64,000 nt of DNA, taken from positions 1-64,000 of the forward strand of contig NZ_JAESWB010000233.1 of the NCBI RefSeq assembly GCF_016765675.1, given 5' to 3'. Of this stretch, positions 21,131-30,413 are shown one piece after another. The position numbers and the translations under genes are program-made. Every line of letters begins with the position of its first letter. Within the stretch, counting starts at the first letter, position 1. The notes under the pieces were generated by a model. That model ran no database searches, was not told the origin of the DNA, and saw nothing but the letters and a program-made list of their open reading frames with translations. Source of the DNA: Neobacillus paridis (GTDB lineage Bacteria; Bacillota; Bacilli; Bacillales; Cytobacillaceae).

Positions 21131-21155
21131 GCCGTTTTTCATTTTGAAAACGGGC
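21131..21155 (-). terminator. Terminator overlapping the tnrA stop codon
   Basis: Minus-strand GCCCGTTTTC / GAAAAACGGC stem followed by seven T residues. Confidence 0.65.
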
Positions 21156-21474
21156 CATTCCGTATACCAAACTGGGCATTTAATTGTCCTTGAATCATTT
21201 TTCTTTTTACTTCTTTATTAAGGTTATTTTGAGCGCGGATCATTTCTTTTCTAATCTCATGTGTTTGCACGCCGTCTTCTATTTTATTGGCAATTTCCAT
21301 GAGTAACTCAACATCTGCAAAAGAATATTTTCGGCTTCCTCCAGGTGTACGCTCAGGAAAAATCAGCTTGCGTTCCTCGTAATAACGAATCTGCCGTTCG
21401 GATAGTCCGGTTAGTTCACTAACAATTCCAATGGTAATTACCTTTTTATCCTTATAAGTTGTTTCGTCTGCCAT
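21139..21474 (-). CDS. tnrA: Nitrogen regulator TnrA (MerR family)
   Basis: A 111-aa MerR-type regulator of nitrogen-limitation genes. The N-terminal winged helix ([25 protein letters not shown]) is followed by [27 protein letters not shown]. The C-terminus, [11 protein letters not shown], matches the TnrA tail through which feedback-inhibited glutamine synthetase sequesters the regulator. That tail and the length separate it from GlnR. The ATG at 21474 follows GAGGTGA. An upstream ATG at 21495 lacks a ribosome site. Its neighbour is amt, a classical TnrA target. Confidence 0.93.
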   Translation of the reverse strand: MADETTYKDKKVITIGIVSELTGLSERQIRYYEERKLIFPERTPGGSRKYSFADVELLMEIANKIEDGVQTHEIRKEMIRAQNNLNKEVKRKMIQGQLNAQFGIRNGPFSK

Positions 21475-21509
21475 TTGGTCACTGTCACCTCGCATGTTTC
21501 ATTAACTTT

Positions 21510-21526
21510 TGTTATATTTTCTTACA
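21510..21526. promoter_or_regulatory. Perfect TnrA box at the tnrA promoter
   Basis: TGTTATATTTTCTTACA fits TGTNANAWWWTNTNACA at every fixed position. It lies directly downstream of a minus-strand TATAAT (21526-21531), so it covers the predicted start site and points to autoregulation. Confidence 0.75.
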
Positions 21527-21635
21527 TTATATAATAATATCGAACTAAATTATCTGATTATAAAGAAAAGTCCTTTTTATCATAGTTCTCTTTTTATAGA
21601 AGGTTAACTAAAAATTACAGCTTTGTCTTGACTTT

Positions 21636-21652
21636 TGTCAGATAATCTGCCA
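21636..21652. promoter_or_regulatory. Second TnrA-like box between norB and tnrA
   Basis: TGTCAGATAATCTGCCA differs from the TnrA consensus at one fixed position. It sits about 110 bp upstream of the tnrA -10 box. Confidence 0.55.
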
Positions 21653-21703
21653 AGGAGAAATTGTGATGGTTTTCGCAAAAGGGAGAAAATCTTACAAAAA
21701 AAA

Positions 21704-21730
21704 GAGAACCGGTATGCATTCCCGATTCTC
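21704..21730 (-). terminator. Terminator of the nitric oxide reductase gene
   Basis: Minus-strand GAGAATCGG / CCGGTTCTC stem followed by eight T residues. Confidence 0.8.
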
Positions 21731-21761
21731 GTGTGTTTTAATTTGATCTTATATTTCTGAG

Positions 21762-24023
21762 TTATCCTTTGTAGTCAATTCGATCCCTGGTAAGCGACCA
21801 GCCGGTCTTCAGACCAATGATAAACCAGGCCAAGGCCAGCCCGCCAAGCGCAAAAATGCTGTCGCCAATGATTCGCAGCCAGACAAACGTCGCAACGATA
21901 TCCCGCGACATAAAGGTAGCTGAACGGGCGTACCACATGCCATGCTGAACACTAGCCCAAGTCTGCATTAAGCCAATTGGCAAAAGACTTAACAGGACCA
22001 TCAGGATCAAGCCGATGTTAATTGCCCAGAAGGCGAATTTCAGCAGACCTGTCTTCCACTCTTTTCTGACGGTTAAACCACGTAAGCAGAAGAGCATTAA
22101 CCCGATTCCCAGCATCCCATATACACCGAAAAGAGCGGTATGTCCGTGAACGGGCGTTGTATTGAGCCCTTGCATGTAATAAAGCGCAATCGGCGGGTTG
22201 ATAAAAAAGCCAAACAACCCTGCTCCGACTAAATTCCAGACGGCAACGGAAATAAAAAAGGAAATCGGCCATTTATATTGTGTTACCCATGGCTTGGCCC
22301 GGCTCCGAGTTACATTTTCATAAGCTTCAAAGCCAATTAATACGAGCGGCACAACTTCAAGTGCACTGAACGAGGCTCCAAATGCCAGGACTCCAACCGG
22401 GGTTCCGCTAAAGTACAAATGGTGGAAGGTCCCGATGATTCCGCCAAATAAAAAAATGATCGTTGAGAACAGGACCGAAGTTGTTGCTGTTCGAAGCCCG
22501 AGCAGCCCCATTCTGGTAAAAAGAAAGGCCATGACGACAGTGGCAAATACTTCAAAGAAACCCTCCACCCAAAGGTGTACTACCCACCAGCGCCAATATT
22601 CAGCAATCGCCAGGTTAGAATGCTGTCCCCATAATAACGCCGGAATATAGAAAACCGGAATGGCTGTAGAAGCAATTAAAAACAAAGCCAGCAGGTGTTT
22701 GCTTTCCTTTAGATTTTTAAATGCCGGCCACATCGCCCGAACCATCAAGAATAACCAGAGGAATAGTCCGACGGTTAAGAATAACTGCCAAAATCTCCCT
22801 GTGTCCGTATACTCGTACCCCTGATGTCCGAACCAGAAGTTTGTGGTATGACCTAGTTTCTGCTGAACGGCAAACCATTGACCGATCATCGAACCGGCGA
22901 CAATTATCAGCAGGCAGACAAATAGGAAGTTAACGCCAAAACGCTGAAATTTTGGTTCATAGCCGGAAACAGCCGGTGCCATAAACAACCCCGTTGCCAG
23001 CCAGGCGGTGGCAATCCACAGAATTCCTATTTGAGTGTGCCACGATCTGGCTAATGAATATGGAAGCCACCTATCCAACGGGATTCCGTAAAATCCGCTG
23101 CCTTCGACTTGATAATGTCCGGTGATGGCTCCCAGCAATACTTGGACAAGCCAAAGCAGCGCAACCACCCAAAAGTATTTTTGCGTTGCTTTCATCGAAG
23201 GGGTCGGTGATAAGGCGAGCAGCGGATCCTTTTCTGGATAAGTCTCATCAATTTCATGATGTTTCTGGGCTGCATAGTACCATGCTAACCCACCGATACC
23301 GGCCAGCAGTAAAACAAAACTGACGACTGACCAAACAACCATTTCACCTGTCGGCTTGTTATCAATTAATGCTTCATTTGGCCAGTTGTTTGTGTAGGTT
23401 ACGGTATCGCCCGGCCTGTTGGTTTCAGTAGCCCAGGTTGTCCACCATATATAGCTGATAAAAGCAGCCAGGCGATTGTCGTCCTTAATGACATTTTTCG
23501 GCATCGCATATGCTTCACGCAGCTTATCTAATCTGGGATCATCAGAGAAAAGCGCGGCATAGTGCTTGCTGACATTTCTAATCGCTTCCGCCCGAATCGG
23601 GGATAAGGTAATCTCCCTAGTTTGCTCATTAAAAGTGTTTGGACGGATCGCCTTTTTTAGCCGCGCCTTAAGTGCGGCCTGTTTCTCTTCATCAAGATCA
23701 GAATATTTTTTTCCAAAGTCAGCCTGTGCCCAGTGATTTAACAGCCACATCGCCTCTCGATGGAGAAAATCAGCATTCCAATCCGGGGCAACATAGGCGC
23801 CGTGTCCCCAAATACTGCCCAATTCCTGACCGCCGATCGACTGCCAGACATTCTGTCCAACCTGAATATCTTTTTTTGTGTACAGAATTGTTCCGTCCGA
23901 TACGACCACTCTGTCGGGAATTGGCGGCATGGTGTTATGAAGCCGCCCGCCATAATAACCTAGAACAGCGAAAGAAGCTATAAAGACAATTGCAAGGCTA
24001 AGCCATAGCCGTGTATATCGCAT
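21762..24023 (-). CDS. norB: Quinol-dependent nitric oxide reductase (qNOR)
   Basis: A 753-aa single-subunit enzyme that reduces nitric oxide to nitrous oxide with quinol. The N-terminal part (residues 1-250) is the NorC-like fused domain without a heme-c CxxCH, as in qNOR: GQNVWQSIGGQELGSIWGHGAY. The rest is the 12-helix NorB core with histidine ligands in WHTQIGILW, WWVVHLWVEGFFE, GTFHHLYF and PVHGHTALFG. The start at 24023 is behind GGAGGTG. No denitrification genes adjoin it, so the likely job is NO detoxification. Confidence 0.93.
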   Translation of the reverse strand: MRYTRLWLSLAIVFIASFAVLGYYGGRLHNTMPPIPDRVVVSDGTILYTKKDIQVGQNVWQSIGGQELGSIWGHGAYVAPDWNADFLHREAMWLLNHWAQADFGKKYSDLDEEKQAALKARLKKAIRPNTFNEQTREITLSPIRAEAIRNVSKHYAALFSDDPRLDKLREAYAMPKNVIKDDNRLAAFISYIWWTTWATETNRPGDTVTYTNNWPNEALIDNKPTGEMVVWSVVSFVLLLAGIGGLAWYYAAQKHHEIDETYPEKDPLLALSPTPSMKATQKYFWVVALLWLVQVLLGAITGHYQVEGSGFYGIPLDRWLPYSLARSWHTQIGILWIATAWLATGLFMAPAVSGYEPKFQRFGVNFLFVCLLIIVAGSMIGQWFAVQQKLGHTTNFWFGHQGYEYTDTGRFWQLFLTVGLFLWLFLMVRAMWPAFKNLKESKHLLALFLIASTAIPVFYIPALLWGQHSNLAIAEYWRWWVVHLWVEGFFEVFATVVMAFLFTRMGLLGLRTATTSVLFSTIIFLFGGIIGTFHHLYFSGTPVGVLAFGASFSALEVVPLVLIGFEAYENVTRSRAKPWVTQYKWPISFFISVAVWNLVGAGLFGFFINPPIALYYMQGLNTTPVHGHTALFGVYGMLGIGLMLFCLRGLTVRKEWKTGLLKFAFWAINIGLILMVLLSLLPIGLMQTWASVQHGMWYARSATFMSRDIVATFVWLRIIGDSIFALGGLALAWFIIGLKTGWSLTRDRIDYKG

Positions 24024-24121
24024 GAATACACCTCCAGTTACCATCTTATTGGATTCCTGTGGCGTGTGTCAGGAAATCCTAACCAATATATTTCCCGCCC
24101 CAAATGAAAAAATTCATTATT

Positions 24122-24135
24122 TTGGTAATTACCAA
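24122..24135. promoter_or_regulatory. Perfect palindrome upstream of norB
   Basis: TTGGTAATTACCAA, about 100 bp before the norB start. It may be an operator for an NO- or redox-responsive regulator, but the regulator is not identified. Confidence 0.45.
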
Positions 24136-24272
24136 CTGAATAATAATTTGAGGCAAGATCTTTGGGAGAAAAGGTATATTTTAGAACAATTGAATTATGG
24201 TAAAAAACCTTTTTCTGCAAATTTACAAGAATACCTGGATTTAATGTTTTAACTTGGTAATGAAGAAAATGA

Positions 24273-24301
24273 TTGAATAATTTCTTAAATAAAGGTATAA
24301 T
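24273..24301 (+). promoter_or_regulatory. Sigma-A promoter of the amino acid ABC operon
   Basis: TTGAAT (24273-24278), exactly 17 bp, then TATAAT (24296-24301), about 70 bp before the binding-protein start. Confidence 0.7.
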
Positions 24302-24370
24302 CTTGTATATTCTAAATATTATCAACATTTTAATAAATTGTTTTATTTAAAAAGTAACAGGAGGATAAAA

Positions 24371-25204
24371 ATGAAGAAAACGAGATTAGTTATCACACTG
24401 GTAGTTGTGGCTTTCGTCCTAATGCTTTCTGCCTGTGGAACAAGTGAGACTGGCGGGACAAGTAAAACCGGTAAAACAAATGAGGGAGGCGGCGAAAAGA
24501 AAACGCTGCGTGTTGTAACAGATGCAGCTTACGCACCATTCGAATATCAGGATAAAGGGGAAGTGGTCGGATTTGATATTGATTTTGTCAAAGCGGTGGC
24601 AAAGGAAGCTGGTTACGATGTAAAGATTGAACACGTAGGCTGGGATCCAATCTTTGTTGAAATTAAAGGGAAAACGGCTGACTTTGCTGTTTCAGCGATT
24701 ACGATTAACAAAGAGAGAAAGCAAACGTATGATTTTACCGTTCCATATTTCTTATCCAAAAATGAAATCCTAGTGCCAAAAGGCAGCTCGATCAAAAGTG
24801 CACAAGACTTGAAAGGGAAAGTAGTTGCCGTACAAAATGGAACGACAGGTCAAGAGGTAACGGAAAAAATATTAGGTAAAAACAGCAAGGATCTTAAAAA
24901 ATTTGAAAATAACAATCTCGCAATCTTAGAGATGAAAAATGGCGGTGCTGATGCAGTTGTAGCTGATAATGGCGTCGTTGATACGTATGTGAAAAATAAT
25001 CCTAAAGATAATTTCGTTGTGATCGAGGATGATGGAGCATTCGAAAAAGAATTCTACGGGCTGCTCTTGCCAAAAGGCAGCGAGTTGAAAGCGGATTTGG
25101 ATAAAGCGATTAATAAAGTGTTTGAAAATGGCACATACGCCGAAATATATAAGAAATGGTTTAATAAAGAAGCGGATATTCAAATTTTAAAAGACCAGCA
25201 ATAG
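24371..25204 (+). CDS. Polar amino acid ABC transporter, substrate-binding lipoprotein
   Basis: A 277-aa lipoprotein that captures a polar amino acid outside the membrane. Signal peptide MKKTRLVITLVVVAFVLM ends in the lipobox LSAC. A Gly/Thr/Lys-rich linker follows, then an SBP_bac_3 domain (VVTDAAYAPFEYQD, GFDIDFVKAVAKEAG, AVSAITINKERKQTYDFTVPYF). Gene order (binding protein, permease, ATPase) and sequence character resemble the ArtPQR (YqiXYZ) arginine and glutamine-type importers; the exact substrate is uncertain. ATG 24371 follows ACAGGAGG. Confidence 0.88.
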   Translation: MKKTRLVITLVVVAFVLMLSACGTSETGGTSKTGKTNEGGGEKKTLRVVTDAAYAPFEYQDKGEVVGFDIDFVKAVAKEAGYDVKIEHVGWDPIFVEIKGKTADFAVSAITINKERKQTYDFTVPYFLSKNEILVPKGSSIKSAQDLKGKVVAVQNGTTGQEVTEKILGKNSKDLKKFENNNLAILEMKNGGADAVVADNGVVDTYVKNNPKDNFVVIEDDGAFEKEFYGLLLPKGSELKADLDKAINKVFENGTYAEIYKKWFNKEADIQILKDQQ

Positions 25205-25207
25205 TTA

Positions 25208-25248
25208 AAAAATTGCGTAACTTCTCATCAGACAGTTACGCAATTTTT
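25208..25248 (+). terminator. Partial terminator between binding protein and permease genes
   Basis: Perfect 14-bp stem AAAAATTGCGTAAC / GTTACGCAATTTTT. Read-through would supply less permease and ATPase than binding protein, a common arrangement in such operons. Confidence 0.8.
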
Positions 25249-25283
25249 ACATAACAGGTGACAACCGTCAGGGGGGTTGATAG

Positions 25284-25940
25284 ATGGATTTCAGATGGGA
25301 CCTTATAGCAGAATATGCCCCTTTTTTTCTAAAGGGAACATTATTAACAATTGGACTTTCAATCGTAAGTATTTTAATCGGAACTGTCCTCGGCCTGTTA
25401 ATCGGCCTGGGAAAGATGATGAAAAGGAAGCTTTTGGCTCTGCCTTTCAAATGGTATATTAATTTTTTTCGCGGCACGCCATTAATGGTGCAAATACTGT
25501 TAGTCCATTTTGGCCTTGTCCCGCTATTTCTCGGGACAACCAATGCCATAGTAGCCGCCATTCTAGCTCTTTCTCTTAATTCGGCTGCCTATATTGCGGA
25601 AATTTTTCGAGCGGGGATTCAATCGATTGACAAAGGCCAGGTAGAAGCCGCCCGTTCTCTAGGTATGACGCATGTTCAAGCGATGAGATATGTCATTTTG
25701 CCACAGGCATTTAAGCGGATGATCCCGCCGCTTGGCAATGAGTTTGTTGTCTTAATTAAGGACTCTTCACTTGCCGCCCTGATAGCCGCACCAGAGTTGA
25801 TGTATTGGGGACGGGCAATGCAGGGGCAATATATGCGGGCATGGGAGCCGTACTTGACTTCCGCCGCCATTTACCTAGTGTTGACGCTTTCTTTAAGTTT
25901 TCTTTTATCGCGTCTTGAAAGGAGGCTGGCAACGGAATGA
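25284..25940 (+). CDS. Polar amino acid ABC transporter, permease
   Basis: A 218-aa membrane subunit of the HisM/GlnP type with about five helices. Seen are [17 protein letters not shown], and the EAA loop that contacts the ATPase ([25 protein letters not shown]; core EAARSLGMT). It follows the partial terminator and overlaps the ATPase gene by four bases, so permease and ATPase are coupled. The ribosome site AGGGGGG precedes the ATG, with GTTGATAG between. Confidence 0.92.
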   Translation: MDFRWDLIAEYAPFFLKGTLLTIGLSIVSILIGTVLGLLIGLGKMMKRKLLALPFKWYINFFRGTPLMVQILLVHFGLVPLFLGTTNAIVAAILALSLNSAAYIAEIFRAGIQSIDKGQVEAARSLGMTHVQAMRYVILPQAFKRMIPPLGNEFVVLIKDSSLAALIAAPELMYWGRAMQGQYMRAWEPYLTSAAIYLVLTLSLSFLLSRLERRLATE

Positions 25941-26659
25941 TCGAAGTCAAACAGTTGAAAAAAATATTCGGAACAAACGAGGTTCTCAAAGAAATCAATG
26001 TGACCGTCAAACCCCAGGAGGTAGTAGTGGTAATTGGACCTTCTGGTTCCGGGAAATCTACTTTTCTCCGCTGTATTAACATGTTAGAAACGATTACGGC
26101 CGGTCATGTTTTGATTGAAGGAATTGATATTACTGACAAAAAAACCGATATCAATAAGGTTCGGACCGAAGTGGGAATGGTGTTTCAGCAATTTAATTTA
26201 TTCCCCCATAAAACAGTGATTGAAAATATTATGCTGGCGCCAGTCAAAGTTCGAAAAGTGCCGGCTGAGAAGGCACGGGCCAAAGGCTTGGAACTGTTGC
26301 GCAAAGTAGGTTTGGAGAGCAAGGCGGAAGTATACCCCGATTCTTTATCAGGCGGTCAGAAACAGCGGGTGGCTATCGCCAGAGCTTTGGCGATGGAGCC
26401 GAAAATCATGCTGTTTGATGAGCCGACTTCGGCGCTTGACCCGGAAATGGTCGGCGAGGTTCTTGAGGTCATGAAACAGCTGGCTAAAGAAGGGATGACC
26501 ATGGTCGTCGTGACCCATGAAATGGGCTTTGCCCGCGAGGTAGGCGATCGGGTGCTGTTCATGGATGGGGGCATCATTGTCGAAGAAGGGGAGCCGAAGG
26601 AGCTATTCGAAAATCCGAAGGAAGAACGAACCAAATCATTTTTAAGTAAAGTATTGTAA
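25937..26659 (+). CDS. Polar amino acid ABC transporter, ATP-binding protein
   Basis: A 240-aa ATPase energising the importer. All motifs are intact: Walker [10 protein letters not shown] near residue 32, Q-loop [16 protein letters not shown] signature LSGGQKQR near 137, Walker [17 protein letters not shown] near 157, and the H-loop VTHEMGFA. Closest in character to the GlnQ/YqiZ group. A terminator follows directly. Confidence 0.95.
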   Translation: MIEVKQLKKIFGTNEVLKEINVTVKPQEVVVVIGPSGSGKSTFLRCINMLETITAGHVLIEGIDITDKKTDINKVRTEVGMVFQQFNLFPHKTVIENIMLAPVKVRKVPAEKARAKGLELLRKVGLESKAEVYPDSLSGGQKQRVAIARALAMEPKIMLFDEPTSALDPEMVGEVLEVMKQLAKEGMTMVVVTHEMGFAREVGDRVLFMDGGIIVEEGEPKELFENPKEERTKSFLSKVL

Positions 26660-26662
26660 TCG

Positions 26663-26685
26663 GAGACTGCTATCATGGCAGTCTC
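26663..26685 (+). terminator. Terminator of the amino acid ABC operon
   Basis: Perfect 8-bp stem GAGACTGC / GCAGTCTC with a 7-base loop and a T-rich tail. The 200 bp that follow hold no gene, only a presumed promoter for the next gene. Confidence 0.85.
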
Positions 26686-26886
26686 TTATTTTTTTAAAAC
26701 AATATGGACAACTCTTTGGCGCTATCGTTTTAAATTAATGAGGCAATATCGGCACCTTTAACACGAATTCTTTGATAAAATGAAAAAGAGGACATAAAAC
26801 GTTTGTCTTGTTCGAATAGTATTTAGAATAAATATGTCACTTTTCCATATGAATGATATAGATTGCAAGCAATTGGAGGGAAAGAA

Positions 26887-29640
26887 ATGACGTTAGAGCA
26901 GCAATTAATCCAGAAAACTTACTATAAAATGTTCATCAATGAACATGAAAATATCGATCCGGCCCGCGTCCTGGGAGAGGTTTTTCAGGAAGAGGCGAAA
27001 AAGGATGTTCCGGACTTGTCGAATATCCGCTTTGCCCAGGGAGAGGTATATTTTCATTATAAAGATTACGAGACGGCGATTTTTAAATGGGAGAACATTA
27101 TCAACGAGCTGGAACCATGGGCGAAAAAAAACATTGCCGATGCCTATTTTGAGTTAGGGATGGCGCCGACCGCAGAAGATATTTATACATCCATTCAATC
27201 CGATAATCCGACACTTAATACTGAAGTGGCACTGAAATTATTTGCACTGTACATCGACCGCGGCAAGCTGGATGCCGCCGTTTCGACGATCAAAAAGGCG
27301 ATTTTAGCGAATCCGGATTATCCCAATGTCACATCTAGGGCCCGTGCTTTTTTTGAAGAGCAGCAGGATTGGGAAAATGCTGTAGAACTCGCGGTTAATG
27401 AAGCGAAACGAACGGAGTCGCTGGAATGGTTTGATATTCTCTGTGGTTATGTGAAAAATGGGAAAACCCAAGTTATTGCTCCAAGTTATTTTTCCCATGC
27501 CCTGGCACTGCTCTTTTACCGCGACAAGGATAAGTTTGAACAACTGGTGACGGCGTTTTTGGATAGCTGCCGACAGGAGGATACTTATTTTTCTTGGCTA
27601 AATGAAGTCAATCATCTGTTATTAAATCTCGACTTGAAGCGTGAGGATCATTGGAAGGTGCTGTCAGCGCTTTATAAAGATGCCTATTTACGCTTGATTA
27701 GCGGCAGGTATTTTATCAAGGAAATTAACGGACTTCTTCCCGACCTGTTAACAAATTGGCTTCGGTTGGCGGATCATGAGCATATCGTTATCGCGGCGGC
27801 AGCTGTATTATCATGGAATGAAATGTTTCCGGGCAGCCTTAGTGTGTCCATTGTGAAAGAGTCAGAGGAACTAATCAGTAAGCTTGAATTTGAATCGGAT
27901 GAATTGGAAGAGTGCCTTACACTATTTCAATCTATCATAAAATGGGCGGACACCTATGATATGGGAGAGAATAACCGGGTAAAATGGATCGTCCAGCAAT
28001 TGCTTGATTTTCAAACCTATCACATGCTGGTGACAGGTCTTTCCGGCAGTGGAAAATCAACTTTTATCAACACGCTGTTGGGTGAGGATTTGCAGGACAG
28101 TCCGACTTCTATGGCGATCATGTTTAAATATGCTGATGAACTGGAAATAAGTGAAGTAACCGATGCCTCGATTACACCGCTTGCTGGATTTACCGATTTC
28201 CAAGAACGAATGGATCGGCTCCGGAATGCCTCGGAATCAATCATTGAGTTTTGCCAGCCCAACGGATTTTTGCGCCAAAATAGCATTGCGATTATGGATA
28301 CCGCGGGATTAAAAGGCGGTGGTCATCAGGACCGTGATGAGATTTTGAAAAATTTCCATGTTGCCGATACGATTTTGTATGTCCTTGATGCCAATACCGC
28401 ATTTGCAGATAAAGAACAAGCAGCATTGCTGCAAATCCAGGAGTTGGTGCCAGACATTCCAATTCACTTTCTATTGAGTAAATTGGATACAATTGCGGAT
28501 GAAAATGATGCGCTGCGCATCTATCGAGAAACAGAGGCTGCGATTCATTCATTCCTGCCTGATGCCAAGGTATTTGTCTCGTCAATTCGCTATGACCGTA
28601 AGCAGGAACAGGAGGACTTGCAAGCTTTTATCAAGTCTATTAAAAATACAAGAAATATGAAGGATAAACGTCTGGCAAAACTTTTATTCTATATCCGGAT
28701 GTTGCTTTCCGGATTTTTGCAGAAGCGGATTGATGTTGAGAACCAATTAGTTGAGGCCGTGCGCTGGAATGAAGACATGCATTCGAAACTCAATGGTGCG
28801 GTCAATCAATTGGTTGATCTGGTCGCCAATAAAACGGAAACGCTGGCAAAGTCCTATCGTGAGATTAAGAACACGATTGAGAAGGAAATTGCTGATACCG
28901 TTCCGAAAATGTTGCGGGAGTGTTCCGGATTGATCAAGGAGAATAGTGATTTTACGAGAATTCATTTGGATTTGAATGACGAGATGAACCATAAACTGCA
29001 GCAGTTTTTAGGAGAGCAAATGATGCCTAAATATTTCCGTTTGCTTCAGGATTGGATTGAGACCAGTAAGATCGAGTTTGCACAAAGTCAGAAGTTCCTC
29101 AATGAGCTTGCGGAGGGCTTTAATAATATGTTTGGAGAAGAACGGTTAACGCTTTCGTGTGATTTTAAAGTACTGGATGATTGGCGTCGTGATACCGAGC
29201 GGATGACAAGCGGCTTCCGGCTTGAAAAAGTTAATATTCTTCTGCGTCGGACACCGTCACAGCTTTTACTAAAGAGTGCGGGCAAGCTATTTGGAGCGTT
29301 GGCGCAAAATAAAGCGATGCTTTACAATAAATTTAAAGCTTTTGTCGAAAATGAAGAGTATTTGGATGTTGCCGCGACAGTGGGACAACAGTTTTTCCAA
29401 CCGTTTGAGCTGTTTGAAAAATCACTTGAGCGCGATGTCAGCATGTTTTTTAAAGGTCCGTTGGCGATTTTGAATGATACTGTCGAAGAGGTCCATTCGG
29501 AAATTCAGACGAACCGGGAACTGCTTGACCAAATGAATACGAATCCGGAGATGTTCCGCGACCCGCTGACACTGTTCGAAGTACGCCTGCGCCAGTTTGA
29601 ATGGATGACCGTAGCGGGGAAAGGGTTAATGAAAGTTTAA
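26887..29640 (+). CDS. Large TPR plus dynamin-like GTPase
   Basis: A 917-aa soluble protein. Residues 1-330 are helical TPR-like repeats (FAQGEVYFHYKDYETAIFKWENI, KLDAAVSTIKKAILANPDYP). A GTPase domain follows: P-loop GLSGSGKST at 384-392, DTAG at 471-474 and SKLD at 531-534. The rest (about 560-917) is long helical, coiled-coil-like sequence without obvious transmembrane helices, as in dynamin-family proteins. A membrane-remodelling or envelope-stress role is plausible but unproven. ATG 26887 follows GGAGGG. It is monocistronic, with the 52-bp repeat array directly downstream. Confidence 0.75.
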   Translation: MTLEQQLIQKTYYKMFINEHENIDPARVLGEVFQEEAKKDVPDLSNIRFAQGEVYFHYKDYETAIFKWENIINELEPWAKKNIADAYFELGMAPTAEDIYTSIQSDNPTLNTEVALKLFALYIDRGKLDAAVSTIKKAILANPDYPNVTSRARAFFEEQQDWENAVELAVNEAKRTESLEWFDILCGYVKNGKTQVIAPSYFSHALALLFYRDKDKFEQLVTAFLDSCRQEDTYFSWLNEVNHLLLNLDLKREDHWKVLSALYKDAYLRLISGRYFIKEINGLLPDLLTNWLRLADHEHIVIAAAAVLSWNEMFPGSLSVSIVKESEELISKLEFESDELEECLTLFQSIIKWADTYDMGENNRVKWIVQQLLDFQTYHMLVTGLSGSGKSTFINTLLGEDLQDSPTSMAIMFKYADELEISEVTDASITPLAGFTDFQERMDRLRNASESIIEFCQPNGFLRQNSIAIMDTAGLKGGGHQDRDEILKNFHVADTILYVLDANTAFADKEQAALLQIQELVPDIPIHFLLSKLDTIADENDALRIYRETEAAIHSFLPDAKVFVSSIRYDRKQEQEDLQAFIKSIKNTRNMKDKRLAKLLFYIRMLLSGFLQKRIDVENQLVEAVRWNEDMHSKLNGAVNQLVDLVANKTETLAKSYREIKNTIEKEIADTVPKMLRECSGLIKENSDFTRIHLDLNDEMNHKLQQFLGEQMMPKYFRLLQDWIETSKIEFAQSQKFLNELAEGFNNMFGEERLTLSCDFKVLDDWRRDTERMTSGFRLEKVNILLRRTPSQLLLKSAGKLFGALAQNKAMLYNKFKAFVENEEYLDVAATVGQQFFQPFELFEKSLERDVSMFFKGPLAILNDTVEEVHSEIQTNRELLDQMNTNPEMFRDPLTLFEVRLRQFEWMTVAGKGLMKV

Positions 29641-29668
29641 TGAACATTTTAAGGAAAAACAGAGTCTA

Positions 29669-30344
29669 CTAGTGCACATGGAAGGCTTCAATGAACAGAA
29701 GCCGAGGAAAGTATGTTCAGAAAGTGCACATGGAAGGCTTCAATGAACAGAAACCAAGGAAAGTATGTTCAGAAAGTGCACATGGGGGACTTCAATGAAC
29801 AGAAGCCGAGGAAAGTATGTTCAGAAAGTGCACATGGAAGGCTTCAATGAACAGAAACCAAGGAAAGTATGTTCAGAAAGTGCACATGGGGGACTTCAAT
29901 GAACAGAAACCAAGGAAAGTATGTTCAGAAAGTGCACATGGGGTGCTTCAATGAACAGAAGCCGAGGAAAGTATGTTCAGAAAGTGCACATGGAAGGCTT
30001 CAATGAACAGAAACCAAGGAAAGTATGTTCAGAAAGTGCACATGGGGGACTTCAATGAACAGAAGCCGAGGAAAGTATGTTCAGAAAGTGCACATGGAAG
30101 GCTTCAATGAACAGAAACCAAGGAAAGTATGTTCAGAAAGTGCACATGGGGGACTTCAATGAACAGAAACCAAGGAAAGTATGTTCCGAAAGTGCACATG
30201 GGGGGTCTCAATGAACAGAAACCAAGGAAAGTATGTTCCGAAAGTGCACATAGGGGGTCTCAATGAACAGAAACCAAGGAAAGTATGTTCCGAAAGTGCA
30301 CATAGGGGACTTCAATGAACAGGAGACAAAGAAATCATGCTCAG
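29669..30344. repeat. Tandem array of thirteen 52-bp units (array 2)
   Basis: Units start at 29669, 29721, 29773 and every 52 bp up to 30293, ending near 30344, with a decayed fourteenth copy beyond. Each has AAAGTGCACAT, a variable block (GGAAGGCTT, GGGGGACTT, GGGGTGCTT or GGGGGGTCT), CAATGAACAG, then RCCRAGG and AAAGTATGTTC. TGAACA and TGTTCA can pair around 16 bases. The period is not a multiple of three and stops occur, so it is not a repeat protein. Units 1-5 and 6-10 form two nearly identical 260-bp blocks. Confidence 0.95.
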
Positions 30345-30413
30345 TTCGCGTCATAGAGAGCATCAATGAGTATCGTGCACATAGGAAATTTTAAAAAAAG
30401 GGGGATTCCTTGT

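Noticed and set aside
24022..24252. 76-codon plus-strand frame opposite the norB start
   Set aside because: No ribosome site, and its start lies on the norB start codon in antisense. The second half has protein-like composition (EYLDLMF end) and may be a gene remnant, but I cannot support a gene.
29669..30344. CRISPR array
   Set aside because: The whole 52-bp unit repeats with only small changes, and there are no unique spacers and no cas genes in the window.
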